Shown here piece after piece: positions 55,083 through 62,805 of a stretch of DNA of 64,000 bases. Source of the stretch: Thiosulfatihalobacter marinus (GTDB lineage: Bacteria > Pseudomonadota > Alphaproteobacteria > Rhodobacterales > Rhodobacteraceae); assembly GCF_016019955.1 (NCBI RefSeq), contig NZ_JAECRZ010000004.1, positions 62,001-126,000 on the forward strand, read 5' to 3'. Positions within the stretch are counted from its first letter, which is position 1. Every line of letters begins with the position of its first letter. The position numbers were made by a program, and so were the translations under genes. The notes under the pieces were generated by a model, which was not told where the DNA came from, ran no database searches, and saw only the letters and a list, made by a program, of their open reading frames with translations.

Positions 55083-55116
55083 TTCAATGTTCCCCAAATA
55101 CTCCCGCCGGAGGCGT
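55083..55116 (+). repeat. variant copy of the intergenic box-plus-hairpin element
   Basis: TTCAATGTTCCCCAAATACT then CCCGCCGGAGGCG: the AAATACTCC box is kept and is followed by a short CGCC-GGA-GGCG hairpin. It starts 4 bases after the fahA stop, in the sense of fahA. Confidence 0.5.
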
Positions 55117-55157
55117 CCCGCACTCTCCTCCGCCGCACCGCCAGAAGGAAACCGACC

Positions 55158-56108
55158 ATGGCCAAAGCATTCGCATCCCAGGGCGACATGACCGAAAAGA
55201 AAATCACCTTCGACGAGATCGGCGAAGGGCTCTACGCCTTCACCGCCGAAGGCGATCCGAACTCGGGTGTGATCATCGGCGACGACAGCGTGATGATCGT
55301 CGAGGCCCAGGCCACCCCGCGCCTCGCGGGCAAGGTGATCGACTGCGTGCGCTCGGTCACGGACAAGCCGATCACCCATGTCGTGCTCACCCATTACCAC
55401 GCCGTGCGCGTTCTGGGTGCCTCGGCCTTCGGCGCCGGCCAGGTCATCATGTCCAACGCCGCCCGCGCCATGGTCGTGGAACGCGGCCAGGAAGACTGGG
55501 ACAGCGAATTCCAGCGGTTCCCGCGCCTGTTCGAAGGCCATGAAAGCATCCCCGGCCTGACCTGGCCCACCACCACCTTTTCCGACTCAATGACCGTCTA
55601 TCTGGGCAACCGCCGGGTCGATATCCGCCAGATCGGGCGCGCCCACACCGCCGGAGATGCCGTCATCCACGTGCCCGACCAGAACGTGATGTTCACCGGC
55701 GATATCGTCGAATACCACTCGGCCTGCTATTGCGGCGACGGGCATTTCAACGACTGGGGCGGCACGCTCGACCGGATCAAGGCCTATGGCGTCGACGCCA
55801 TCGCGCCAGGGCGGGGGGATGCGCTGGTGGGCAAGGACATGGTCAACGCCGCCATCGAAAACACCCGCGACTTCGTGCAAAGCACCTACCGCCCCGCCGC
55901 CCGCGTCGCCGCGCGCAACGGCACGCTGAAAGAAGCCTGGGACGCGGTGCGCGCCGAATGCGATCCCAAATTCGCCGATTACGCAATCTACGAACACTGC
56001 CTGCCCTTCAATGTCGCGCGCGCCTATGACGAGGCGCGCGGCATCGATACCCCCCGGATCTGGACCGCGCAGCGCGATCTGGAAATGTGGGAGGCGCTCC
56101 AGGGCTGA
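55158..56108 (+). CDS. metallo-beta-lactamase-fold protein with altered metal site
   Basis: A 316-residue MBL-fold protein in the homogentisate operon. The usual HxHxDH reads HYHAVR (in VLTHYHAVRVLG), and the usual GH near the end reads GRGD, so three ligands of the second metal site are replaced by Val, Arg and Arg. Ligands of the first site stay: the two His of HYH, the His of GRAHTAGDAVIH and the Asp of MFTGDIVEY. Two cysteines (SACYCGDG) follow. It may bind one metal. Possible roles are a thioester or lactone hydrolase for pathway side products; none is proven. The ATG at 55158 follows AAGGAA. Confidence 0.8.
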   Translation: MAKAFASQGDMTEKKITFDEIGEGLYAFTAEGDPNSGVIIGDDSVMIVEAQATPRLAGKVIDCVRSVTDKPITHVVLTHYHAVRVLGASAFGAGQVIMSNAARAMVVERGQEDWDSEFQRFPRLFEGHESIPGLTWPTTTFSDSMTVYLGNRRVDIRQIGRAHTAGDAVIHVPDQNVMFTGDIVEYHSACYCGDGHFNDWGGTLDRIKAYGVDAIAPGRGDALVGKDMVNAAIENTRDFVQSTYRPAARVAARNGTLKEAWDAVRAECDPKFADYAIYEHCLPFNVARAYDEARGIDTPRIWTAQRDLEMWEALQG

Positions 56109-56123
56109 CGCAGCCGCTCCTCA

Positions 56124-56164
56124 CGCCCTTGCGGGCTTTCATCGCGAAGACGCCCGCAAGGGCG
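56124..56164. terminator. strong 13-bp hairpin between the MBL and monooxygenase genes
   Basis: CGCCCTTGCGGGC and GCCCGCAAGGGCG pair perfectly around a 15-base loop, 15 bases past the MBL-gene stop. There is no T-tract; it may end the hmgA-fahA-MBL transcript or be a REP-type repeat. The following 128 bases would then carry the promoter of the monooxygenase module. Confidence 0.55.
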
Positions 56165-56292
56165 GAAGAGCCACCGCCGGGATTTGATCCAGATCGTGTA
56201 ACGCCCGTCGGAACCATGAGACACTGACACCAATCGCTCCGGCTCCCACGCGCCGGATACAGAAGAGACTTGCTCACTCTCGGGAGGAGACC

Positions 56293-57903
56293 ATGAACAA
56301 AATCTTTGAAATTCCGCTCTACCCATATACCCACAGCCCGGATCAGGACGCATCGATCCCCGTGCGCCGCAAGGTGGTGGTGATCGGCGCCGGCCCCATC
56401 GGGCTTGGCGCCGCCATCGACCTCGCCCAGCAGGGGGTCGAAGTCGTGATCCTGGATGACAACGACAAGGTCAGCTTCGGCTCGCGCGCCATCTGCTTTG
56501 CCAAGCGTCCGCTGGAAATCCTGGACCGGCTTGGCTGTGGCCAGCCGATGGTCGACAAGGGCGTCGAATGGGACGTGGGCAAGGTGTTCTTCGACAACCG
56601 CGAGGTCTACAGCTTCAACCTGCAACCCGAAACCGGCCACCGGCGCCCGGCCTTCATCAACCTGCAACAATACTATTTCGAGGAATACCTGGTCGACCGC
56701 GTACGCGAATTGCAGGCCCAGGGCGCCCCCATCGAGATCCGGGGCCGCAACAAGGTCGAGGCGATCGGCACCCATGACGATCACGTCACCCTCGAGGTCG
56801 AAACCCCCGAAGGCGCCTATACGCTCGAAGCCGACTGGCTGATCGCCGCCGACGGCGCCAATTCCCCCACGCGCCGGATGCTGGGGCTGGATTTCGTGGG
56901 CCGAGTGTTCGAGGACAATTTCCTGATCGCCGATGTGATCATGGAGGCCAACTTTCCCACCGAACGCTGGTTCTGGTTCGACCCGCCCTTCAATCGCGGC
57001 CAGTCCGCGCTGCTGCACAAACAGCCCGACAATGTCTGGCGGATCGATCTGCAACTGGGCTGGGACATCGACAAGGAACGCGAGAAGCGCCCCGAAAACG
57101 TGATCCCGCGCCTGCGCGACATGCTGGGCGACAAGGTCGAATTCGAACTGGAATGGGTGTCGATCTACACCTTCCAGTGCCGCCGGATGGAGAAATTCCG
57201 CCATGGCCGCGTTCTGTTTGCCGGGGACGCGGCGCATCAGGTATCGCCCTTTGGGGCGCGCGGCGCAAATTCCGGCCTTCAGGACACGGACAACCTGTGC
57301 TGGAAGCTCGGCATGGTGATGGCGGGCAAGGCGCCCGAAACGCTGCTGGACAGCTATGATGTGGAACGCATCCACGGCGCCGACGAGAACATCATGAACT
57401 CCACCCGCTCCACCGATTTCATTACCCCGAAATCGGAAACCAGCCGGATCTTCCGCGACGCGGTTCTGGACCTGTCCGAGCAGTATGATTTCGCCCGCCC
57501 GCTGGTCAATTCGGGGCGCCTTTCGGTGCCCTGCACCTATGACGGCTCGCCGCTGAACTCCGCCGACGCGCTGGACGGCCCGTCACGCACCCGCCCCGGC
57601 TCGCCCTGCCCGGACGCGCCGCTGGGCGACGATTTCCTGCTGTCACGGCTGGGCGGCCGCTTTACCCTGCTCACCATCGATGCCGACGCTCCCGACAGTT
57701 TCGAGGAGGACGGGGTCGAGGTCACGCGGCTGGCGCTTTCGGTCAGGGACGATCCCACGCTGGAGCTGAAACGCCGCTACCTGGGCGATTGCGACAGCGC
57801 CGTCTACCTGATCCGCCCGGATCAGCACGTCGCCGCCCGCCGCCCCGGCTTTGATGAAACCCACTTCCGCACCGCGCTGCGCCGTGCCCTTGGCAAGGAG
57901 TAA
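56293..57903 (+). CDS. FAD-dependent aromatic monooxygenase (class A, PF01494 type)
   Basis: A 536-residue flavoprotein hydroxylase. VVVIGAGPIGLGAAIDLAQQ (GxGxxG) binds the ADP of FAD, DGANSPTRR is the DG motif, and RVLFAGDAAHQVSPFGARGA is the GD motif for the FAD ribityl. The C-terminal thioredoxin-like part (about 440-536) resembles 3-(3-hydroxyphenyl)propionate hydroxylases. In this cluster it may hydroxylate a phenolic acid that feeds homogentisate, for instance a hydroxyphenylacetate; the substrate is inferred. GGGAGGAG precedes the ATG, and the small DUF2783 gene follows after 5 bases. Confidence 0.87.
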   Translation: MNKIFEIPLYPYTHSPDQDASIPVRRKVVVIGAGPIGLGAAIDLAQQGVEVVILDDNDKVSFGSRAICFAKRPLEILDRLGCGQPMVDKGVEWDVGKVFFDNREVYSFNLQPETGHRRPAFINLQQYYFEEYLVDRVRELQAQGAPIEIRGRNKVEAIGTHDDHVTLEVETPEGAYTLEADWLIAADGANSPTRRMLGLDFVGRVFEDNFLIADVIMEANFPTERWFWFDPPFNRGQSALLHKQPDNVWRIDLQLGWDIDKEREKRPENVIPRLRDMLGDKVEFELEWVSIYTFQCRRMEKFRHGRVLFAGDAAHQVSPFGARGANSGLQDTDNLCWKLGMVMAGKAPETLLDSYDVERIHGADENIMNSTRSTDFITPKSETSRIFRDAVLDLSEQYDFARPLVNSGRLSVPCTYDGSPLNSADALDGPSRTRPGSPCPDAPLGDDFLLSRLGGRFTLLTIDADAPDSFEEDGVEVTRLALSVRDDPTLELKRRYLGDCDSAVYLIRPDQHVAARRPGFDETHFRTALRRALGKE

Positions 57904-57908
57904 CAAGG

Positions 57909-58115
57909 ATGTCCGACCAACTGATCCTGACCCCCAATATCGACACCCCGGATGATTTCTACGCCGATCTTCTGGCCGCCCATGAAGGGCTGGACAAGGC
58001 CCAGAGCGATGCGCTGAACGCCCGGCTCGTGCTGGTGCTGGCCAACCATATCGGCGACCGCGCCGTGCTGTCCCAGGCACTCAGGGCCGCCGCACTCAAG
58101 GAGCAACAGTCATGA
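57909..58115 (+). CDS. DUF2783 small protein, partner of the monooxygenase
   Basis: A 68-residue acidic helical protein: LILTPNIDTPDDFYADLLAA and LNARLVLVLANHIGDRAVLSQAL. This fits DUF2783, a family found next to class A flavin monooxygenases, for which no reaction is known. It starts 5 bases after the monooxygenase gene and overlaps the VOC gene by 4 (ATGA), so the three are made together. AAGGA lies in the gap. It might stabilise or regulate the monooxygenase. Confidence 0.85.
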   Translation: MSDQLILTPNIDTPDDFYADLLAAHEGLDKAQSDALNARLVLVLANHIGDRAVLSQALRAAALKEQQS

Positions 58116-58657
58116 AAATCGAGCAGATCCACCACGTCGCCTATCGTTGCAAGGACGCCAGGGAAACCGTGGAATGGTACGGCAAGATGCTGAACATGGA
58201 TTTTGTCCTCGCCATTGCCGAGGATCACGTCCCCTCCACGCACGAACCCGATCCCTACATGCACCTCTTCCTGGATGCCGGCAACGGCAACGTTCTGGCG
58301 TTTTTCGAACTGCCGACCAAGCCGGAAATGGGACGTGATCCAAACACCCCGGCTTGGGTGCAGCACATCGCCTTCAAGGTCAAGGACCGCGACACATTGC
58401 TGAAGTTCAAGGACCATCTCGAAGCCAATGGCGTCGAGGTTCTGGGCGTCACCGACCACTCGATCTTCCATTCGATCTATTTCTTCGATCCCAGCGGCCA
58501 CCGCATCGAACTGGCCTGCCCGGACCCCGAGGAAGAGGCCCTTCTCGAACGCATGGACGCGGTCAAATGGGACATGCTCGAAGAATGGAGCCGCACCAAG
58601 AAAGCGCCCCAACACGCCGCCTGGCTTCACGCCAGGGAACTGGGCAAGGGCGCCTGA
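58112..58657 (+). CDS. VOC-family (glyoxalase/dioxygenase fold) protein
   Basis: A 181-residue vicinal-oxygen-chelate protein. IEQIHHVAYRCKDARETVEW opens the first beta-alpha-beta-beta-beta module with a metal-ligand His; GRDPNTPAWVQHIAFKVKDR gives the second His, and RIELACPDPEEEALLE the third (Glu). Such proteins range from ring-cleaving dioxygenases to epimerases and isomerases; the reaction is open. It is the third gene of the monooxygenase-DUF2783-VOC unit, so it probably acts on the hydroxylated product. Confidence 0.85.
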   Translation: MKIEQIHHVAYRCKDARETVEWYGKMLNMDFVLAIAEDHVPSTHEPDPYMHLFLDAGNGNVLAFFELPTKPEMGRDPNTPAWVQHIAFKVKDRDTLLKFKDHLEANGVEVLGVTDHSIFHSIYFFDPSGHRIELACPDPEEEALLERMDAVKWDMLEEWSRTKKAPQHAAWLHARELGKGA

Positions 58658-58722
58658 CGCCGCCGGGGCATTGGCAAGCGCCCTGGCATGAAGCGGATTG
58701 AAACCCGCCTGCCCCCATAAGG

Positions 58723-58755
58723 CGCATTTTTTGTTAACATCGCAATCAAAATGCG
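58723..58755. promoter_or_regulatory. inverted repeat upstream of maiA
   Basis: CGCATTTT and AAAATGCG are perfect inverted 8-bp arms around a 17-base centre that contains GTTAAC. It lies 52-84 bases before the maiA ATG in an AT-rich pocket of GC-rich DNA; it could be an operator for one of the two MarR regulators or part of a promoter. Confidence 0.4.
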
Positions 58756-58766
58756 TTAAACCCAAG

Positions 58767-58790
58767 CAACCGGCCCCTCCGGGCCGGTTG
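58767..58790 (+). terminator. hairpin before maiA
   Basis: CAACCGGCCC and GGGCCGGTTG form a perfect 10-bp stem with a 4-base loop, 17 bases before the maiA ATG. It lacks a T-tract. It could end the upstream unit or modulate maiA translation. Confidence 0.5.
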
Positions 58791-58806
58791 TGTTCAGGGG
58801 GGCTGC

Positions 58807-59448
58807 ATGACCGAAACGATCCTCTACGATTACTGGCGCTCTTCGGCGAGCTATCGGCTGCGCATCGCGCTGAACCTGGCCGGGATCGACTATCGCGCCG
58901 TGCCGGTCGATCTGGTCAGGGGCGACCACAAGACGCCCGCGCATGTCGCCCGCAACCCCCAGGGTCTGGTCCCGGTGCTTGACATCGACGGCCAGCGCTT
59001 CACCCAGTCCCTGGCCATCCTCGACTATCTCGACACGACCCGCTCTCTGGGTCTGCTGCCCGCCGACCCCACCGCCGCGGCGCATCTGCGCGCGCTGGCG
59101 CAAACCGTCGCGGTGGACGTGCATCCGGTCTGCAATGTCTCTGTCGCCGGGTTCGCCGCCACCTACATCTCGCAGGACAGGCAACACGGCATGGCCACCT
59201 GGATGCAGCGGTTCATCCCGCCCGGTCTGGCCGCGTTCGAAACGCTTCTGGCCGGGTTCGGCCAGGCCCCCTATTGCGCGGGCAATGCGCCGTCCCTGGC
59301 CGATATCTGCCTGATGCCGCAGCTTTACAATGCCCGCCGCTGGGACGTGGACATCTCTGAATTCCCGCGCATTCTGGCAGTGGAAAAAGCCTGCGCCGCG
59401 CACCCGGCCTTTGCCGCCGCGCATCCCGATCAGGTCAGGCCGGACTGA
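58807..59448 (+). CDS. maiA: maleylacetoacetate isomerase
   Basis: Isomerises maleylacetoacetate to fumarylacetoacetate with glutathione, between HmgA and FahA. The 213-residue zeta-class glutathione transferase shows DYWRSSASYRLRIALNLAG with the catalytic Ser and Arg (SSxSxRxRIAL), QGLVPVLDIDG, QSLAILDYLD and the C-terminal helical domain with HPVCNVSV. It closes the cluster; the HpaR-like gene is convergent. Confidence 0.95.
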   Translation: MTETILYDYWRSSASYRLRIALNLAGIDYRAVPVDLVRGDHKTPAHVARNPQGLVPVLDIDGQRFTQSLAILDYLDTTRSLGLLPADPTAAAHLRALAQTVAVDVHPVCNVSVAGFAATYISQDRQHGMATWMQRFIPPGLAAFETLLAGFGQAPYCAGNAPSLADICLMPQLYNARRWDVDISEFPRILAVEKACAAHPAFAAAHPDQVRPD

Positions 59449-59492
59449 AGGCGGGCAGACCCAAAGGTGGACCGGATCAGAGCCGGGCCGCG

Positions 59493-59933
59493 CTATAATT
59501 CCAGATCGTTCAATTCGTTCAGCAACGCCAGAAGGCGCGTATATTTCGCGTCGCCCAACTGGTCGCGAAACTGCTTGGCATAGGCAAGGCTGGCCGGCAT
59601 GTTGCTGGCGATCAGATCATGCCCGGCCTGTGTAACCGTGATCACCTGCCGGCGCCGGTCCACATCGTCCTGCGCCCGCGTCACCAGCCCCTTTTCCTCC
59701 AGCTTCTGCAAGATCCGGGTCAGGCTGGGCAACAACAGAACCGCCCGCTCCGCGATGCTGGTCGGATCCAGCGGCCCCTCCTCCACCAACACGCGCACGA
59801 CGCGCCATTGCTGCTCGGTCACACCGGCATCGGCCAGCATATGGCGGATCGGCCCCATCACCTTTTCCCGCGCGCGCAACAGCGCGATCGGAAGCGATTG
59901 TGACGTGGACGGAATTCTGGTGTCTTTCGTCAT
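59493..59933 (-). CDS. HpaR-like MarR-family regulator
   Basis: A 146-residue winged-helix protein: GVTEQQWRVVRVLVEEGPLD, TSIAERAVLLLPSLTRILQKLEEKGLV and RAQDDVDRRRQVITVTQAG give the MarR fold. The close match of spacing to homoprotocatechuate regulators (HpaR) suggests an aromatic-acid effector. The ATG at 59933 (MTKDTR) was chosen for a normal length; its ribosome site is weak. It is divergent from the aromatic decarboxylase and may control it. Confidence 0.88.
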   Translation of the reverse strand: MTKDTRIPSTSQSLPIALLRAREKVMGPIRHMLADAGVTEQQWRVVRVLVEEGPLDPTSIAERAVLLLPSLTRILQKLEEKGLVTRAQDDVDRRRQVITVTQAGHDLIASNMPASLAYAKQFRDQLGDAKYTRLLALLNELNDLEL

Positions 59934-60031
59934 GATTTCTTCATGCACGTCATGGGCGAAAAAGGCAAATTCATTGTGGTGCAAACCCGTCCCCATGCTA
60001 TCACCTGTCCGCAAGTCAGATCGGAGGCCGC

Positions 60032-61444
60032 ATGGACTGGGCAGAATTTTCCCGTTGGGGCACAAGGCTTTCCAACTGGGCGCGCACGTATCACGAAACC
60101 ATCCGCACCCGTCCGGTGCGCGCACAGGTCGCGCCCGGCTCGGTTCACAACGCCTTGCCCGAAACGCCCCCGGCCACCGGCACGCAGATGGAGGCAATCT
60201 TTGCCGATTTCGAACGCATCGTGATGCCCGGCATCACCCACTGGCAGCACCCGCGCTTCTTTGCCTATTTCCCGGCCAATGCCACGCCGCCCTCGATGCT
60301 GGCCGAATACCTCGCCACCGTGATCGCCCCGCAATGTATGCTCTGGCAAACCTCCCCGGCCGCGACCGAGATGGAAACCCGCATGATCGACTGGCTACGC
60401 CAGTCCGTCGGCCTGCCCAAAGGGTTTTCCGGCGTAATCCAGGACAGCGCCTCCTCGGCCACGCTGGCGGCCGTGCTGACCATGCGGGAAAAGGCCCTGA
60501 ACTGGCGGGGCAATCAACAGGGGCTGGCCGGCCAGCCGCCCCTGCGCGTCTATTGCTCTGCCGAGGTGCACACCTCGGTGGATCGCGCCATCTGGGTGGC
60601 GGGGATCGGGCAGGACAATCTGGTGCGCATCCCCACCACCGGCCCCACCCGCGCCATGGACCCGGCCGCGCTGGACGCCGCGATCACCGCCGACATCGCT
60701 GCCGGGCTGACCCCGGCGGGCATCATTGCCTGCACCGGCGGCACCGGCACCGGCGCCTGTGACGATATCGCCGCCACCTGCGACGTGGCCGAAAAACACG
60801 GCCTCTACCTGCATGTCGATGCCGCCTGGGCCGGGGCGGCGATGATCTGCCCGGAATTCCGCACGCTCTGGCACGGGGTCGGGCGCGCCGACAGCGTCGT
60901 CTTCAACCCGCATAAATGGCTGGGCATCCAGTTCGACTGCTCTGCCCATTTCGTGAAAACCCCGGACGATCTTGTGCGCACGCTGGCGATCCAGCCCGAA
61001 TTCCTAAGAACCCATGGCAAGGACGGCATCGTCAACTATTCCGAATGGTCCGTCCCCCTGGGCCGCCGCTTTCGCGCGCTCAAGATCTGGTTCGTTCTGC
61101 GCATCTACGGGCTGGAAGGTCTACAGCAGATGATCCGCAATCACGTGACCTGGTCTCAGGAGCTGTGCGAAGACATCCGCGCCCTGCCCGGCTTTGAAAT
61201 CGTCACCGAACCGGTGCTCTCGCTGTTCCTGTTCCGCTACGCGCCCAAAGGGGCCAAAGACCCCGATACGCTCAACCAAACCCTGGTTGAGCGGATCAAC
61301 GATGACGGGCGCATTTACCTCACCCAGACCCGCGTGAACGGGGATCTGGTGGTCCGTTTTCAGGTCGGGCAAGTCGCGGCCACGCGCGAGGATGTGCGCC
61401 TGGCCCTTGAAGTCATTGAGGAAATTGCCGCTGGCCTGGGGTGA
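60032..61444 (+). CDS. aromatic-L-amino-acid decarboxylase-type PLP enzyme
   Basis: A 470-residue group II decarboxylase. HPRFFAYFPANATPPSMLAE opens the family, the HVDAAWAGAAM strand carries the PLP-contacting Asp, and FNPHKWLGIQFDCS holds the Schiff-base Lys in NPHKW. It probably decarboxylates an aromatic amino acid such as tyrosine or tryptophan; the position next to the homogentisate genes fits a tyrosine or phenylalanine product, but the substrate is not shown. GGAGG precedes the ATG. Divergent from the HpaR-like gene. Confidence 0.88.
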   Translation: MDWAEFSRWGTRLSNWARTYHETIRTRPVRAQVAPGSVHNALPETPPATGTQMEAIFADFERIVMPGITHWQHPRFFAYFPANATPPSMLAEYLATVIAPQCMLWQTSPAATEMETRMIDWLRQSVGLPKGFSGVIQDSASSATLAAVLTMREKALNWRGNQQGLAGQPPLRVYCSAEVHTSVDRAIWVAGIGQDNLVRIPTTGPTRAMDPAALDAAITADIAAGLTPAGIIACTGGTGTGACDDIAATCDVAEKHGLYLHVDAAWAGAAMICPEFRTLWHGVGRADSVVFNPHKWLGIQFDCSAHFVKTPDDLVRTLAIQPEFLRTHGKDGIVNYSEWSVPLGRRFRALKIWFVLRIYGLEGLQQMIRNHVTWSQELCEDIRALPGFEIVTEPVLSLFLFRYAPKGAKDPDTLNQTLVERINDDGRIYLTQTRVNGDLVVRFQVGQVAATREDVRLALEVIEEIAAGLG

Positions 61445-61552
61445 TTCCCGGACTACGTATTTTCCCCGAATTGACCGAAATCGCTTCTGCCTCCTACCAT
61501 GAGGTCAATGGTTCCGGCGTCAAACCGGGCTTGATCTCAGGGAGGAAACCTC

Positions 61553-62731
61553 ATGAAGAAACAATTGCTTGCGGGCATGGTCTCGGCGCTGGCACTGGCC
61601 GGTGCCGCACATGCCGAAATCAAGATCGCCCATATCTATGGCAAGACCGGCCCGTTCGAGGCCTATGCCAAACAATCCAATGACGGGCTGATGCTGGGGC
61701 TGGAATACGCCACCGGCGGCACGATGGAAGTGAATGGCGAAAAGATCGTCGTCATCGAAAAGGACACCCAGCTCAAGCCCGAGAATGGCAAGGCGCTGCT
61801 GGAAGAAGCCTATGGCGACGACGAGGTGGATCTGGCCATCGGCCCGGTCAGCTCGGGCGTGGCGCTGGCAATGCTGCCCGTGGCCGAGGAATACGAAAAG
61901 CTGCTGGTCGTGCACCCCGCCGTGGCCGACTCGATCACCGGTGCCAACTGGAACCGCTATATCTTCCGCACCGGGCGCAACTCGTCACAGGATGCCGTCG
62001 CCCAGGCCATCGCCATGGCCGGCCCGGACGTGAAAATCGCCACGCTGGCGCAGGATTACGCCTTTGGGCGTGACGGCGTGTCGGCCTTCAAGGAGGCGCT
62101 TGAAGGGACCGGCGCCGAGGTCGTGCACGAGGAATACGCGCCCACCGACACCACCGATTTCACGGCGGCGGCAGAGCGGATTTTCAACGCCATGAAAGAC
62201 CTTGACGGCGAGAAGAAGGTGTTCATTCTCTGGGCCGGCGGCGGCAACCCGCTGGGCAAGATCCAGGCCATGGACCCGTCCCGCTTTGGTATCGAGCTGG
62301 CCACCGGCGGCAATATCCTTGCGGCGCTGAAAGGCTACAAGGACTTCCCCGGCATGGAAGGCGCGATCTACTACTATTATGAACTGCCCGACAACGAGGT
62401 GAACGACTGGCTGGTGAAAACCCATCAGGAGCGGTTCGGCACCCCGCCCGATTTCTTCACCGCGGGTGGCATGGCCACAGGTATGGCCGTGGTCGAGGCG
62501 CTCAAGAAAACCGGCGGCAACACCGACACCGAAACCCTGATCGCCGCCATGGAAGGCATGGAGTGGATGACCCCCAAGGGCATGATGAAATTCCGCCCCG
62601 AGGATCATCAGGCGCTGCAATCCATGTATCACTTCAAGATCCGCGTGGATGACAATGTGGAATGGGCGATCCCGGAACTGGTCAAGGAACTGACCATCGA
62701 CGATCTGCCGATCCCGATCCGCAATCAGTAA
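61553..62731 (+). CDS. ABC transporter substrate-binding protein (branched-chain amino acid type)
   Basis: A 392-residue periplasmic binding protein. The signal peptide MKKQLLAGMVSALALAGAAH ends with an AHA-E cleavage site. IKIAHIYGKTGPFEAYAKQS opens the type I binding fold, and VIEKDTQLKPENGKAL and GPVSSGVAL are typical of the LivJ/urea/amide group. GGGAGGAAACC is the ribosome site. It lies in front of the ATPase genes; a strong hairpin separates it, so it may be made in excess. The ligand is unknown; the location suggests an aromatic or amino acid compound. Confidence 0.9.
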   Translation: MKKQLLAGMVSALALAGAAHAEIKIAHIYGKTGPFEAYAKQSNDGLMLGLEYATGGTMEVNGEKIVVIEKDTQLKPENGKALLEEAYGDDEVDLAIGPVSSGVALAMLPVAEEYEKLLVVHPAVADSITGANWNRYIFRTGRNSSQDAVAQAIAMAGPDVKIATLAQDYAFGRDGVSAFKEALEGTGAEVVHEEYAPTDTTDFTAAAERIFNAMKDLDGEKKVFILWAGGGNPLGKIQAMDPSRFGIELATGGNILAALKGYKDFPGMEGAIYYYYELPDNEVNDWLVKTHQERFGTPPDFFTAGGMATGMAVVEALKKTGGNTDTETLIAAMEGMEWMTPKGMMKFRPEDHQALQSMYHFKIRVDDNVEWAIPELVKELTIDDLPIPIRNQ

Positions 62732-62746
62732 TCCGAACCGCCAACC

Positions 62747-62775
62747 GAGGCCCGGCGGTCGCGCCGCCGGGCCTC
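62747..62775 (+). terminator. 12-bp hairpin between the binding protein and ATPase genes
   Basis: GAGGCCCGGCGG and CCGCCGGGCCTC form a perfect 12-bp stem around a 5-base loop, 16 bases past the binding-protein stop. With only GTGCTTTCCC behind it, it probably works as a partial terminator or a 3' protector that raises binding-protein mRNA over the rest. Confidence 0.65.
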
Positions 62776-62805
62776 GTGCTTTCCCAGTCAAGGGAACCAT
62801 TCCCG

